Source: Hyphomicrobiales bacterium
Lineage (GTDB): Bacteria; Pseudomonadota; Alphaproteobacteria; Rhizobiales; Rhizobiaceae
Length of the DNA: 64,000 nucleotides
Reading direction: 5' to 3'
Assembly: GCA_900468535.1 (NCBI GenBank)
Contig: UBTY01000052.1
Location: 1-64,000 of the forward strand
Part shown: positions 8,209 to 16,646 of the stretch, piece by piece
Layout: each line of letters begins with the position of its first letter
How positions within the stretch are numbered: position 1 is the first letter of the stretch
Translations under genes and position numbers: made by a program
Notes under the pieces: generated by a model
The model's input: the letters and a program-made list of their open reading frames with translations, nothing else
Databases searched by the model: none
What the model was told of the DNA's origin: nothing

Positions 8209-9468
8209 TTACTTTTTGGCGAGGAACTTCTGCTGCGCCTTGGTCAGATAGTCTGCCCACTGGTCAGCCAGTTCCTTCGGCGTGATATCGCCGAGAAGCG
8301 CCTGCTGCGTCGTCTTGATAGCAAGCGAGTCCTTGAAGAATGCGAATTCCTCGAGGTAGGTCGGCATCACGGTCGGGACGATGTTCTTGTCCGCCAGTTC
8401 ATCGAACCAACCCTTGAACTGTTCGCTGGCGTAGAAGGGGTCCTTCTCGGCCGAGGTGTGAACCGGAAGAGCGCCCGTACGCTTGTTCCACTCGATGTTG
8501 CCTTCCGGCGATTCAAGCGTCTCGATCAGCTTCCAGGACAGGTCCTTGTTCTGGCTGGTGGTGAACATCGACCAGCCGGCAAAGCCGATCGTGGTGAAGC
8601 CCTTGCCACTCGGGCCAACAGGCATCTTGGTGACACCGAAATCTTCCGGCTTCATGCGCTGGGCAACGGCGATCAGCGCGTCCGGATCCTGATCGAGCAT
8701 CGCGCAGGTGCCGGAGTAGAAGCCGGCGACGGTTTCATTGAAGCCCCAGTTGACGCTGTCCTTCGGGGTCAGGCCCTTCTTGTAGAGGTCGACGACCCAT
8801 TCGAGACCCTTTGCCCAGCCTTCGCTGTTCATGGTCGAGGTGCCGTCCTCATTGAAGAACTTGTTGGAGCCGGCCATCGTCGCGCCGAACATCACCCAGC
8901 CGTTCAGGCCGCCCGGACCGCCGCGCAGGCAGTAGCCGGACTTGCCAGGCAGCTTGGAAACCTTCTCGGAGGCCGCGACGAAATCGTCGAGCGTCTTCGG
9001 CGGCTCAGCAACGCCTGCTTCCTGGAAGAGCTTCTTGTTGTAGAACAGGGCGCGGAGGTAGAAGCCGTAGGGCAGCATGTACGCAGTGTTCTTGACGTCG
9101 CGGCCGAGTTCGAGCGCGCGCGGCGTCAGCCCCTTGGTGTGCTCCCACTTGGCGAGGTAGGGTTCGAGGCTTTCGAGCATGCCGTTGTTGGCATAGAGGG
9201 AAAGCCAGGTGTCGGGCATTTCCATCACGTCAGGCGTATCGCCGGCCGAAACCATGGTGGCGAACTTCTGGAAGGCTTCGTTCCAGGGCAGCGAGATGAT
9301 GTCGACCTTGGTGCCGGGGTTTGCAGCCTCGAATTTCGCAACGATCGACTTCAAGGTCTCGGTGCGCTCGGGGCTGGTGATGACCTCGACCAGTTTCAGC
9401 GTGGTATCGGCAAGTGCCGTACCGGCCATCATCGTGGCGAGTAGAGTGGCGGTGATCAGTCTTTTCAT
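8209..9468 (-). CDS. extracellular solute-binding protein, family 1 (MalE-like)
   Basis: A 419-residue periplasmic binding protein. Residues 1-20 are a classical signal peptide (MKRLI then Ala/Leu/Met-rich, ending GTALA). The rest matches the family 1 fold used for oligosaccharides, glycosides and glycerol phosphates, with segments such as AANPGTKVDI and TPDVMEMPDTW. The ribosome site GGGGGAG is very good, in line with the high expression these proteins need. The operon also holds a Cys/Met-metabolism PLP enzyme, which is unusual for a sugar importer and leaves the ligand open. Confidence 0.92.
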   Translation of the reverse strand: MKRLITATLLATMMAGTALADTTLKLVEVITSPERTETLKSIVAKFEAANPGTKVDIISLPWNEAFQKFATMVSAGDTPDVMEMPDTWLSLYANNGMLESLEPYLAKWEHTKGLTPRALELGRDVKNTAYMLPYGFYLRALFYNKKLFQEAGVAEPPKTLDDFVAASEKVSKLPGKSGYCLRGGPGGLNGWVMFGATMAGSNKFFNEDGTSTMNSEGWAKGLEWVVDLYKKGLTPKDSVNWGFNETVAGFYSGTCAMLDQDPDALIAVAQRMKPEDFGVTKMPVGPSGKGFTTIGFAGWSMFTTSQNKDLSWKLIETLESPEGNIEWNKRTGALPVHTSAEKDPFYASEQFKGWFDELADKNIVPTVMPTYLEEFAFFKDSLAIKTTQQALLGDITPKELADQWADYLTKAQQKFLAKK

Positions 9469-9505
9469 GCTTGCTCCCCCTTTTCAGGTTTTTCAGGTTG
9501 TGAAC

Positions 9506-10672
9506 TTAAGAGGCGACCGCCAATGCCGCCTCGATGTCCTTCCACAAGGCTTCGGTTCCTTCGAGACCGACGTGGAGGCGTACGGACCGCGCATGGATCC
9601 CGAAGGTATGCGCGGAATTCGGTTGCGCCTTCTGCTGAAGGACGACCTCGCCTGGTACGATCAGGCTTTCGTGTCCACCCCAGCTCACTCCCAGTTTGAA
9701 GAGCTTGAGGTGATCGGCGAAGGCGCGGATATCGACGCCCTCGCGGAATATGAAGGAGAACAGGCCCGATGTGCCGTTGAGGCCTGAAGGCAGACGGTTG
9801 GCGAGACCCGGATGGCAGACGGTCTCCACCACGTCGAGCTCCTGCAGGCGCTTGGCGATCGTCATCGCTGCCGCCTCATGCGCCCGCATGCGGATCGGCA
9901 GCGTGCGCAGGCCGCGGATCAAAAGCCACGCATCGAAAGGCGAAAGCTTGCCGCCGAGATAAGGATAAGCTTCCGCCTTGATGCGGGCGATCATCTCCTT
10001 CGATCCCGCGACGACACCGGCCACGACGTCGCTATGACCGCCGAGGTATTTGGAAGCCGAATGGATGACGATATCGACACCGAGCGAGATTGGCTGCTGA
10101 AAGTATGGGGTCGCCCAGCTGTTGTCGATCATGCTGACGACGCCGTGCTTCTTGGCAAGTGCAGCGAGCGCGCCGACATCGTGGGCTTCCATGACCCAGC
10201 TGGTCGGGCTTTCCATGTAGAAGACCTTGGCACCGGGCAGCGCCTTGGCGACGGCTTCTTCATCGCGGCCGTCAACATAGGTCACCTCCACCTTCATGCG
10301 CTTCAGGATCGTGCCGAACAGGCGGAAGGCATCGGGATAGACATGCTTGACCGCAACGATCCGGTCGCCCGGTTCGACGAACGAGAGCACCGATGAGGAA
10401 ATCGCAGCCATGCCGCTTGCAAAGCCGAGCGCATCCTCAGCGCCTTCGAGCTTTGCCAGCATTTCCTCGAACATGCGGACGGTCGGGTTGAGGCCACGTG
10501 TGTAGATCGGGCGCACCTTCTCGCCACGATAGGAGGAAATCATATCGTCATAGTTGGAGAAGGTGAAAAGCGACGTCTGAAAGATTGGCGGCACGACCGC
10601 TTCGGCGAAGTTTCCTTCGTCGTGTGCAGTGATAAGCGAGGCAAGATCGAACGCATCTGCGCCGTTGTTCAT
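9506..10672 (-). CDS. Cys/Met-metabolism PLP-dependent enzyme (cystathionine gamma-synthase/lyase family)
   Basis: A 388-residue fold-type I PLP enzyme of the trans-sulfuration family. The PLP Schiff-base lysine is predicted at Lys208 in HSASKYLGGHSDVVAG. The cofactor region GFASGMAAISS and the YTRGLNPTVRMFEEMLAKLEG substrate segment are intact, and length is normal. Members act as cystathionine gamma-synthase, cystathionine lyase, methionine gamma-lyase or O-acetylhomoserine sulfhydrylase, and sequence alone does not separate them. It overlaps the stop of the GntR regulator by 4 nt (ATGA) and precedes the importer genes, so it is co-transcribed with them. That suggests a sulfur-containing or amino-acid-derived substrate, but this is inference. 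Confidence 0.88.
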   Translation of the reverse strand: MNNGADAFDLASLITAHDEGNFAEAVVPPIFQTSLFTFSNYDDMISSYRGEKVRPIYTRGLNPTVRMFEEMLAKLEGAEDALGFASGMAAISSSVLSFVEPGDRIVAVKHVYPDAFRLFGTILKRMKVEVTYVDGRDEEAVAKALPGAKVFYMESPTSWVMEAHDVGALAALAKKHGVVSMIDNSWATPYFQQPISLGVDIVIHSASKYLGGHSDVVAGVVAGSKEMIARIKAEAYPYLGGKLSPFDAWLLIRGLRTLPIRMRAHEAAAMTIAKRLQELDVVETVCHPGLANRLPSGLNGTSGLFSFIFREGVDIRAFADHLKLFKLGVSWGGHESLIVPGEVVLQQKAQPNSAHTFGIHARSVRLHVGLEGTEALWKDIEAALAVAS

Positions 10673-11391
10673 TTCGACATTTCCTTGATATCTTCCTCGA
10701 CGACCTCGAGGATTTTCAGTGTCTCTTCCCGCGCGGCCTCGGCATCCCGGGCAGCGATCGCGTTGAAGAGTGTGCGGTGAAAGGGGAAGGAGCGGCGGGC
10801 GAAATCCTCGCGCTCGAACGGGTGCTCCCAGAATTGCCAGAAAGTCTCGCGCATCTGCTCGAGAAGCTGGCGAAAAAGCGGATTGTGTGTGGCGTCATAG
10901 ATCGCCAGATGGAAGGCGAGGTCTTCCGGGCCCGACGTACCCTTCTCTATGTGAACGCGCTCCATTTCGTTCAGATTCTGCTCGATCAGAATGAGATCCT
11001 TGTCGGTGCGCTTGCGCGCGGCGACCATGCAGGCCTCGCATTCGATCCCACGGCGCACCTCGAGCGTTTGCAGAAGAGCGTCGCGCAGATGACCGGTGTC
11101 GAGCGATAGCGGCATGTGGATCGTCGCCTTCGAAACCGGCTTCAGCAGATAAGTGCCGCTGCCCTTGCGGGTTTCGATGACGCCGAGCGCCTGGAAATGA
11201 CGGATTGCTTCGCGGATCGTCGAACGGCCAACCACCAGCGCCGCCATCAGCTCTCGCTCTGCCGGCAGACGATCACCTGCCTTCAGCTGCGCGCTCTGCA
11301 CATACTCGGCCAGTGCATCGGTCACCTGGCGTGCCCGATCCATTGCCGGAAGCGGCCGGATAAGCGGCCTGTCGCTGATTGGTGCCTTCAT
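10669..11391 (-). CDS. FadR/FCD-family GntR transcriptional regulator
   Basis: A 240-residue regulator that heads the importer operon. The N-terminal winged helix (GDRLPAERELMAALVVGRSTIREAIRHFQALGVIETRKGSG) is typical of GntR, followed by an all-helical FCD effector domain with conserved His residues (AFHLAIYDATHNP) that bind a metal and a carboxylate ligand in this family. The start at 11389-11391 is preceded by GGGGAA; an in-frame reading 21 codons longer begins without a ribosome site. It overlaps the downstream PLP gene by 4 nt. A candidate operator lies about 40 bp upstream. Confidence 0.9.
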   Translation of the reverse strand: MKAPISDRPLIRPLPAMDRARQVTDALAEYVQSAQLKAGDRLPAERELMAALVVGRSTIREAIRHFQALGVIETRKGSGTYLLKPVSKATIHMPLSLDTGHLRDALLQTLEVRRGIECEACMVAARKRTDKDLILIEQNLNEMERVHIEKGTSGPEDLAFHLAIYDATHNPLFRQLLEQMRETFWQFWEHPFEREDFARRSFPFHRTLFNAIAARDAEAAREETLKILEVVEEDIKEMSK

Positions 11392-11427
11392 GGTTCCCCA
11401 TATTCTTATAGGCAGTCGACTCTTAAA

Positions 11428-11440
11428 TTGGTCTGACATC
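11428..11440. promoter_or_regulatory. candidate GntR/FCD operator
   Basis: TTGGTCTGACATC fits the FadR/FCD consensus with GT, three bases, then AC and resembles the classical FadR half-sites TGGTCNGAC. It lies 37 bp upstream of the GntR gene start at 11391, the expected place for autoregulation and control of the importer operon. Confidence 0.45.
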
Positions 11441-11508
11441 TTAGCATTTCTCAAAGATGAAGAGGCGTCAAGGGCTGTTTTGGCTCCGGCAGTTCAGGTT
11501 ATCTGATG

Positions 11509-11718
11509 AGTGCCGCCCGTTCTCTTGAACTCGGGGTACCCTTGTGTCGGACGCGGAAGGAAGACAATCTTAAGGCGATTATTACCGCGGTGAACAAAGT
11601 GGTGGACGCCCTCGGAATTACAGCCAGATAGCTTCAGGAGCTTGACCGACAGTTCGACCGTCTCGGCGCACGAGGAGCCTCGGGAATGAAGATGGCTGAA
11701 TCGAAGGCTGGCACTTGA
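11509..11718 (+). pseudogene. small gene interrupted by an in-frame TAG (possible phage-type regulator partner)
   Basis: From the GTG at 11509 a coding-like frame runs 40 codons to a TAG at 11629-11631, then continues in the same frame for 28 more codons (LQELDRQFDRLGARG and onward) to TGA at 11716. Both halves have codon use and amphipathic helices like a real protein, so a single base change at the TAG would give a 69-residue product. It lies 14 nt before the CII-like gene and may have been co-transcribed with it. I recognise no family. A genuine short peptide ending at the TAG remains possible. Confidence 0.4.
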
Positions 11719-11732
11719 CCCAGGAGGAATGA

Positions 11733-12173
11733 ATGGGAGACAGAGGCAAGGAGTTCGCAAGCATCGCCTACACCGTGCTTGTCGTCGACAGACACCCGGG
11801 CGTGAAGGCTGCGGCGCGACTTGTCGGGATGAACTATTCCACGCTGCACTCGCGGCTCATCGGTCGGACAAGCTTCTCCGCCGACGAAGTTCGCGACCTC
11901 GTCAGGGCTGTTCCCGATCCACGCCTGGTCTCCTATCTTCTCGATGGGACTCAGTTTATCGCAGCGGAGCGTCCTGCACCTCAGGAAGCGGCTACCACGA
12001 TACAAAGAGGCGCGACGCGCGTGGTCGTAGGGGCTGCGGACGTGCTCGAGATCGTCGACGCCTCGATCGCGGGCGGCGGCTTTGACCATCGCAATGAGGC
12101 CGTCGTCCTCAAGGAGATCGAAGAGACCCAGCGCGCGCTGGCCTCGCTTCGATTGCAGATCGAAGGGGAATGA
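11733..12173 (+). CDS. phage-regulatory CII-like small DNA-binding protein
   Basis: A 146-residue protein with a very strong ribosome site (CAGGAGGAATGA just before the ATG). The N-terminal half contains a helix-turn-helix-like region (VKAAARLVGMNYSTLHSRLIGRTSFSADEVRDLVRAV) that resembles the CII regulatory proteins of temperate phages, which rhizobial chromosomes also carry outside prophages. The C-terminus is a helical, charged segment ending RLQIEGE. No integrase, repressor or structural phage gene lies nearby, so it is probably a domesticated relic. It ends one base before the stop of the converging small gene. Confidence 0.6.
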   Translation: MGDRGKEFASIAYTVLVVDRHPGVKAAARLVGMNYSTLHSRLIGRTSFSADEVRDLVRAVPDPRLVSYLLDGTQFIAAERPAPQEAATTIQRGATRVVVGAADVLEIVDASIAGGGFDHRNEAVVLKEIEETQRALASLRLQIEGE

Positions 12174-12455
12174 TCAGTCGTGGGTCCGAAGCCTCTGCCA
12201 CCGTTCGCGCAGATCTCCGAGATGCCGATCTCCCTCATCAAGCAAGAACTCGATTTCCGCCTCGGTGGCCCGTGCGCGATTGGTGGCCACGGTGCGCCGG
12301 GCACCGATGGACTTCTCGATCTTCGTCTCAAGCAACAGCAGCCGGGACTTGCAGATCGCAATCATGCGCGCGACGCGCATGTATTCGCGGAGGGGATCAA
12401 TTTCTTCAGACATGGCATTCGGTATCTTTCGAACGCCGTTTAACAACCTGGTCAT
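12174..12455 (-). CDS. hypothetical small helical protein
   Basis: A 93-residue protein with no recognised domain. The start at 12453-12455 is chosen because GGAGG stands 6 nt upstream; a longer reading to 12548 has no ribosome site. The sequence is rich in Arg and Glu (LREYMRVARMIAI, RARATEAEIEFLLDEGDRHL) and is probably helical, possibly a coiled coil. It converges with the CII-like gene with no gap, so the two stops abut. Confidence 0.5.
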   Translation of the reverse strand: MTRLLNGVRKIPNAMSEEIDPLREYMRVARMIAICKSRLLLLETKIEKSIGARRTVATNRARATEAEIEFLLDEGDRHLGDLRERWQRLRTHD

Positions 12456-12654
12456 CGGTCCTCCATCAAAACGCGGCCACCCATTTTGATGGACCTGAAG
12501 TTGTATTGTTCGAACGGCAGACCCTTCGTTCGTAGAAATCCGTTCCACCGCCCAAATATCTTGCGTTAACCACGTATAGCGATGCGGTTTTTCATTAAGC
12601 TACGATCAACAATCCCCGACATAGGTTGCGGCTCCCTCCAGCCAGTAGAACCCC

Positions 12655-15444
12655 ATGTCCAAAGTCATCTCCTGCCTGTTTCTCAGCCATGATCTGCGCC
12701 TCGTCGTTCTTGCGGGTACGCTCTGCATGCTATCGTGCTTTGTCGCGGTCATGCTGTTGCGGCGGGCACTGAAGTCCTCGGGCGTGGCGCAATGGACCTG
12801 GCTGGCGACAGGCGGCGCGGCCGGAGGCTTCGGCATATGGGCCACGCATTTCGTGGCGATGCTGGCATATGATGCCGGTACCGTCTTCCAATACGAACTG
12901 GTCCGGACACTCTCTTCTCTCGCGCTTGCCATGGCGGCTACGACGGCGGCAACGGCATGCGCAACGTTCCTTGGTCAGCGCGCCTATATTGCCGCGGGTC
13001 TGCTTTTCGGCCTCGGCATATCGAGCATGCATTTCACCGGCATGGCCGCGATCGAATTCCCTGGAGAGATCGTTTTTGACCGCGTGCTGGTCATCTGCGC
13101 AATCGCTATTGCCGTCGCGCTTGCCGTCCCGGCGTTCAATCTTGCCTGCGGTCGTGGCCAGAGGCAAACGGGGCTCGTTCTTCCCAGCGTCTTGCTTACC
13201 CTTGGCATCGTCCTGATGCATTTCACGGCTATGGGCGCGGTCTCGGTTATCCCGGGCCCCGCGGAGGCACCTCAGGCATCCATGCTGTCGCCGGCGATCA
13301 TGATTGTCACGATCGCGACCGTTTCGCTGTCCCTGCTTGCCGCCGGTCTCTCGGCCGCGCTTTTCGCCATGCGCTCGGAAAAGGCGGTTGCTGCCGGCGA
13401 AGAAAGTTTCAGGCTGCTTGTTCAGGGCGTGACGGACTATGCGATCTACATGCTTGACCGCAACGGCCACGTCGCCAACTGGAACGCCGGCGCCGAGCGC
13501 GCAAAAGGCTACGTCGCGTCCGAGATCGTCGGCAAGCACTTCTCGGAATTTTATCCTCAGGAAGACCGCTTGGCCGGCCTGCCCCAGCGCGGTCTGGAAA
13601 CAGCCTTGCGGGAGGGAAAGTTCGAGGCCGAGGGATGGCGCCTGCGAAAGGACGGTAGCCGGTTCTGGGCACATGTCGTCATCGACGCGATCTATGACGA
13701 ACGGAAAGGCCATATCGGCTTTGCGAAGATAACCCGCGACCGAACGGAGCAGATGGAGGCCGCCGCGCGCTTGAAAGCAGCATCGGACAACCTCGCCCTC
13801 GCGCTTGCCAACATGGCGAATGGCATTTGCCTTTATGACGCCGAAGAGCGTCTTGTTCTCCACAATAGGCGCACCCTCGAGATTTTCGATATTCCGGAGG
13901 GCGCCGATCTCGTCGGGAAGTCGTTCCGCGAGCTCTGCGAATATCGAGCACGCCACGGCGTCGAGAGCATCGCCGACATCAACGGCTTCTATGAGCAGAA
14001 CCGTCTGCTGTTCAGAAGAAAGGACGGCGGCGAGCTCACCAGGCAGCTGACGAATGGACGAACCGTGCGAACGATCCACAAGCCGGTTGGCAATGGATCA
14101 TGGGTCTCGACGATCGAGGACATCACCGAGCGCGTTCAGTCGGAATCCAAGATCAGCCATCTGGCGAGCCACGATTCCCTCACCGGCCTGCCGAATCGCG
14201 CCTATTTCGAAGAGCGTCTCGATGCTGTGCTTGCCCGCGCAGCCAATACGCAAGCTCGCGTTGCAGCACTCTGCATCGACCTCGACCGCTTCAAGGATGT
14301 CAACGACAGTTTCGGGCACGCAGTGGGCGACCAACTGCTCCGAGTACTTTCCGCGCGCATGTCGGCAGTGACCAACGACAGTGAATTCGTGGCACGTTTC
14401 GGCGGCGATGAATTTGTCGGGTTCAAATCCTTCATCGAGGATGCAGAACTTCGCGACTTCGCTGATCGCCTTCTCGGTGTTTTGAGCAGCAAGGCAGAGA
14501 TCGGTTCGTTCGACATTCTGCCGGGGGCAAGCCTCGGTATAGCGGTCTATCCCGCCGATGCGACGGACAGGCAGAAGCTGCTCAGCAATGCCGACATGGC
14601 GATGTATCGCTCGAAGGAAAGCCCCGACGAGAAGATAAGCTTCTACGAAGCCGGTATGGACGAAGCCGCGCGCGAGCGGCGAGCACTGGCGCGCGACGTT
14701 TGGACAGCGCTGAGCGAAGAGCAGTTCTTCCTCGCTTATCAGGTGCAGAAAGACGCGCGCTCCGGAGCGATAACAGGCTATGAGGTCCTGCTGCGCTGGC
14801 AGCATCCCGAACGCGGGCTCGTCGCGCCGTCGACATTCATACCTGTCGCGGAGGAATGCGGCGCGATTTCCGCGATCGGCGACTGGGTCCTCGAGCGCGC
14901 CTGCGCGGAAGCGGCTCTCTGGCGGAGTGCGGACAAGATTGCGGTTAACCTGTCGCCACTTCAGCTTGGAAGCATCACTCTGGTGGAGAAGGTACGCGCC
15001 GTTCTCCTGAAGACAGGCTTGCCGGCCTCGCGCTTGGAGCTCGAGGTCACGGAAAGCGCAATCATCGGTGACAAGGCCCGCGCACTCCACATCCTGCGGC
15101 AGATCAAGGCACTTGGCGTTACCGTCGCGATCGACGATTTCGGCACCGGCTACTCGTCGCTGGAGACGCTCCGTTCCTTCCCGTTCGACAAGATCAAGCT
15201 CGATAGAAGCTTCACCAGTGATCTTGAGAACAGCCGGCAATCCAAGGCTTTCGTGCGGGCAATCGTGGCGCTCGGCAAGAGCCTCGAGGTGTCGGTCCTG
15301 GCCGAAGGCGTCGAGACCGAAGAACAGATGCGTGTCTTGACTGCCGAGGGCTGCGACGAACTCCAGGGCTTCCTCTTTGGGCGCCCATCAGCCTACGTGG
15401 AAGCCGCAACGGTTGAGAAGCCTTCAACTAGAAAGATAGCGTAG
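12655..15444 (+). CDS. MHYT-PAS-GGDEF-EAL cyclic-di-GMP signalling protein
   Basis: A 929-residue membrane protein. Residues 1-240 form the seven-helix MHYT sensor, with its three metal-ligand motifs ATHFVAM (63-69), SMHFTGM (124-130) and LMHFTAM (187-193), thought to sense O2, CO or NO through copper. Two PAS regions follow (about 250-365 and 370-490). The diguanylate cyclase domain has an intact GGDEF (583-587) but no RxxD inhibitory site before it. The phosphodiesterase domain has EVL (710-712) in place of EAL, with the DDFGTG loop (827-832) and LAEGVET intact, so activity is likely retained. It may make and break cyclic-di-GMP in response to a gas or redox signal. No good ribosome site is seen before the ATG. 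Confidence 0.93.
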   Translation: MSKVISCLFLSHDLRLVVLAGTLCMLSCFVAVMLLRRALKSSGVAQWTWLATGGAAGGFGIWATHFVAMLAYDAGTVFQYELVRTLSSLALAMAATTAATACATFLGQRAYIAAGLLFGLGISSMHFTGMAAIEFPGEIVFDRVLVICAIAIAVALAVPAFNLACGRGQRQTGLVLPSVLLTLGIVLMHFTAMGAVSVIPGPAEAPQASMLSPAIMIVTIATVSLSLLAAGLSAALFAMRSEKAVAAGEESFRLLVQGVTDYAIYMLDRNGHVANWNAGAERAKGYVASEIVGKHFSEFYPQEDRLAGLPQRGLETALREGKFEAEGWRLRKDGSRFWAHVVIDAIYDERKGHIGFAKITRDRTEQMEAAARLKAASDNLALALANMANGICLYDAEERLVLHNRRTLEIFDIPEGADLVGKSFRELCEYRARHGVESIADINGFYEQNRLLFRRKDGGELTRQLTNGRTVRTIHKPVGNGSWVSTIEDITERVQSESKISHLASHDSLTGLPNRAYFEERLDAVLARAANTQARVAALCIDLDRFKDVNDSFGHAVGDQLLRVLSARMSAVTNDSEFVARFGGDEFVGFKSFIEDAELRDFADRLLGVLSSKAEIGSFDILPGASLGIAVYPADATDRQKLLSNADMAMYRSKESPDEKISFYEAGMDEAARERRALARDVWTALSEEQFFLAYQVQKDARSGAITGYEVLLRWQHPERGLVAPSTFIPVAEECGAISAIGDWVLERACAEAALWRSADKIAVNLSPLQLGSITLVEKVRAVLLKTGLPASRLELEVTESAIIGDKARALHILRQIKALGVTVAIDDFGTGYSSLETLRSFPFDKIKLDRSFTSDLENSRQSKAFVRAIVALGKSLEVSVLAEGVETEEQMRVLTAEGCDELQGFLFGRPSAYVEAATVEKPSTRKIA

Positions 15445-15553
15445 GGTGCGCTGAGCTACCGCACCAGGCGCATCAGCGCTGTTTGAATGGGTTCGTCGGA
15501 AACGAGAAAAAGCCCAGAGGTTTGCTATGATCCGGCGTGGGCGCGTCCGCCCA

Positions 15554-15988
15554 TCAACGATCGAGTGCGGATTCCAGGCAGCCGATCAGCTTCTCGATGT
15601 CAACAGGCTTTCCCAGGAAGGCAAAGGCACCGCCGTTCATGGCATTGTTGCGTGTGCGATCGTCCCGATATGATGTGACAAAGATCATTGGCGGGCGATC
15701 GGAACGCTTGTTCAGCTCGGCCTGTAGCTCGATACCACTGAGGCCGGGCATTTTGACATCGACCAGCATACAGTCGATCGCCGATCTCGGCTCGAATTCC
15801 AGGAATTCTTCCGCCGACGCAAACAGGCGGCATTCGTAGCCACACGATTTGACAAGGTCGTCCATGGCTTCACGGATGGCCTGGTCGTCGTCGACGACGG
15901 CTATGGTGGGAACGGGGGGCAATGCGATGACCTTTTCTGCTTGTTTTCTAACGTTCTTATGCGCCTGCGCCCGAACGAAAGATACCAT
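15554..15988 (-). CDS. single-domain response regulator (receiver only)
   Basis: A 144-residue CheY-like receiver without an output domain. The acidic pocket (VVDDDQ), the phosphoacceptor Asp in CMLVDVKMPGLSG, the Thr/Ser switch (FVTSYRD) and the Lys (GKPVD) are all present. It follows the FixJ-like regulator with a 1-nt gap when started at the ATG at 15986-15988; an in-frame TTG at 16019-16021 would overlap that gene. The place in the operon suggests it takes phosphate from the same kinase, acting as a sink or a protein-protein switch. Confidence 0.85.
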   Translation of the reverse strand: MVSFVRAQAHKNVRKQAEKVIALPPVPTIAVVDDDQAIREAMDDLVKSCGYECRLFASAEEFLEFEPRSAIDCMLVDVKMPGLSGIELQAELNKRSDRPPMIFVTSYRDDRTRNNAMNGGAFAFLGKPVDIEKLIGCLESALDR

Positions 15989-15989
15989 A

Positions 15990-16646
15990 CTAAGAGACAG
16001 GTAGGCGGACCCCGTCGCCAAGCATCTCGGCTTTCCTCACGAGTTCCGCGACGGAGCGGACCTCCATCTTGCGCATGACGTTGCCGCGATGCAGCTTCAC
16101 GGTAACTTCGCTGATGCCGAGTTCGAATGCGATCTGCTTGTTCATAAGCCCCTTGACCACGGCGCCCATTACCTCGCGCTCGCGCGGCGTAAGACTGTCT
16201 GCAAGGGAGGCGACCGCTTCGCTCTGAGCCGTCTGCTGCCGGCGCGCACTGTCGCGCTCCATTGCCGCAGACACGGCATCGAGGATGTCCTGATCCTTGA
16301 AGGGCTTGGTGAGAAAATCGACAGCACCCGCCTTCATTGCCCTGACACTCATCGGAATGTCGCCGAAGCCGGTCATGAAGATGATCGGCATCCGGCTGCC
16401 AATCCGCTCCAGCTGGACCTGGAAATCCAGACCGCTGACGCCAGGCAGCCGAACGTCGAGGAGGATGCAGCCCGGGCGATTGAAGTTTGCCGCCTCCATG
16501 AAGGCCGTCGCGCTTTCGAATGCTTCGGCGTCGAACCGCATGGAACGGAAGAGATCCGTGAGAGCCTCGCGCATGGACAGATCGTCATCGACGATGAAAA
16601 CGACAGGCGCAGGCGGCTCCTTAGTCTGTTTGCGTATGTCAGGCAT
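15990..16646 (-). CDS. FixJ/NarL-type response regulator with LuxR HTH
   Basis: A 218-residue regulator. The receiver domain (residues 14-125) has the acidic pair FIVDDDLS, the phosphoacceptor Asp in CILLDVRLPGVSG, the switch Thr in IFMTGFGD and the Lys in LTKPFKDQD. The C-terminal LuxR helix-turn-helix reads LTPREREVMGAVVKGLMNKQIA, followed by LGISEVTVKLHRGNVMRKM. The organisation is that of FixJ. The start overlaps the end of the kinase gene by 8 nt, so kinase and regulator are translationally coupled partners. Confidence 0.92.
   Translation of the reverse strand: MPDIRKQTKEPPAPVVFIVDDDLSMREALTDLFRSMRFDAEAFESATAFMEAANFNRPGCILLDVRLPGVSGLDFQVQLERIGSRMPIIFMTGFGDIPMSVRAMKAGAVDFLTKPFKDQDILDAVSAAMERDSARRQQTAQSEAVASLADSLTPREREVMGAVVKGLMNKQIAFELGISEVTVKLHRGNVMRKMEVRSVAELVRKAEMLGDGVRLPVS

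Noticed and set aside
8170..9444. Open frame of 424 codons on the plus strand
   Set aside because: It is antisense to the solute-binding protein gene, which has a signal peptide and strong ribosome site; the antisense product is rich in low-complexity Arg/Gly/Glu.
11505..11528. ATG at 11505 as start of the interrupted small gene
   Set aside because: It is in another frame and reaches a TGA at 11526-11528 after seven codons; the coding-like frame begins at the GTG at 11509.
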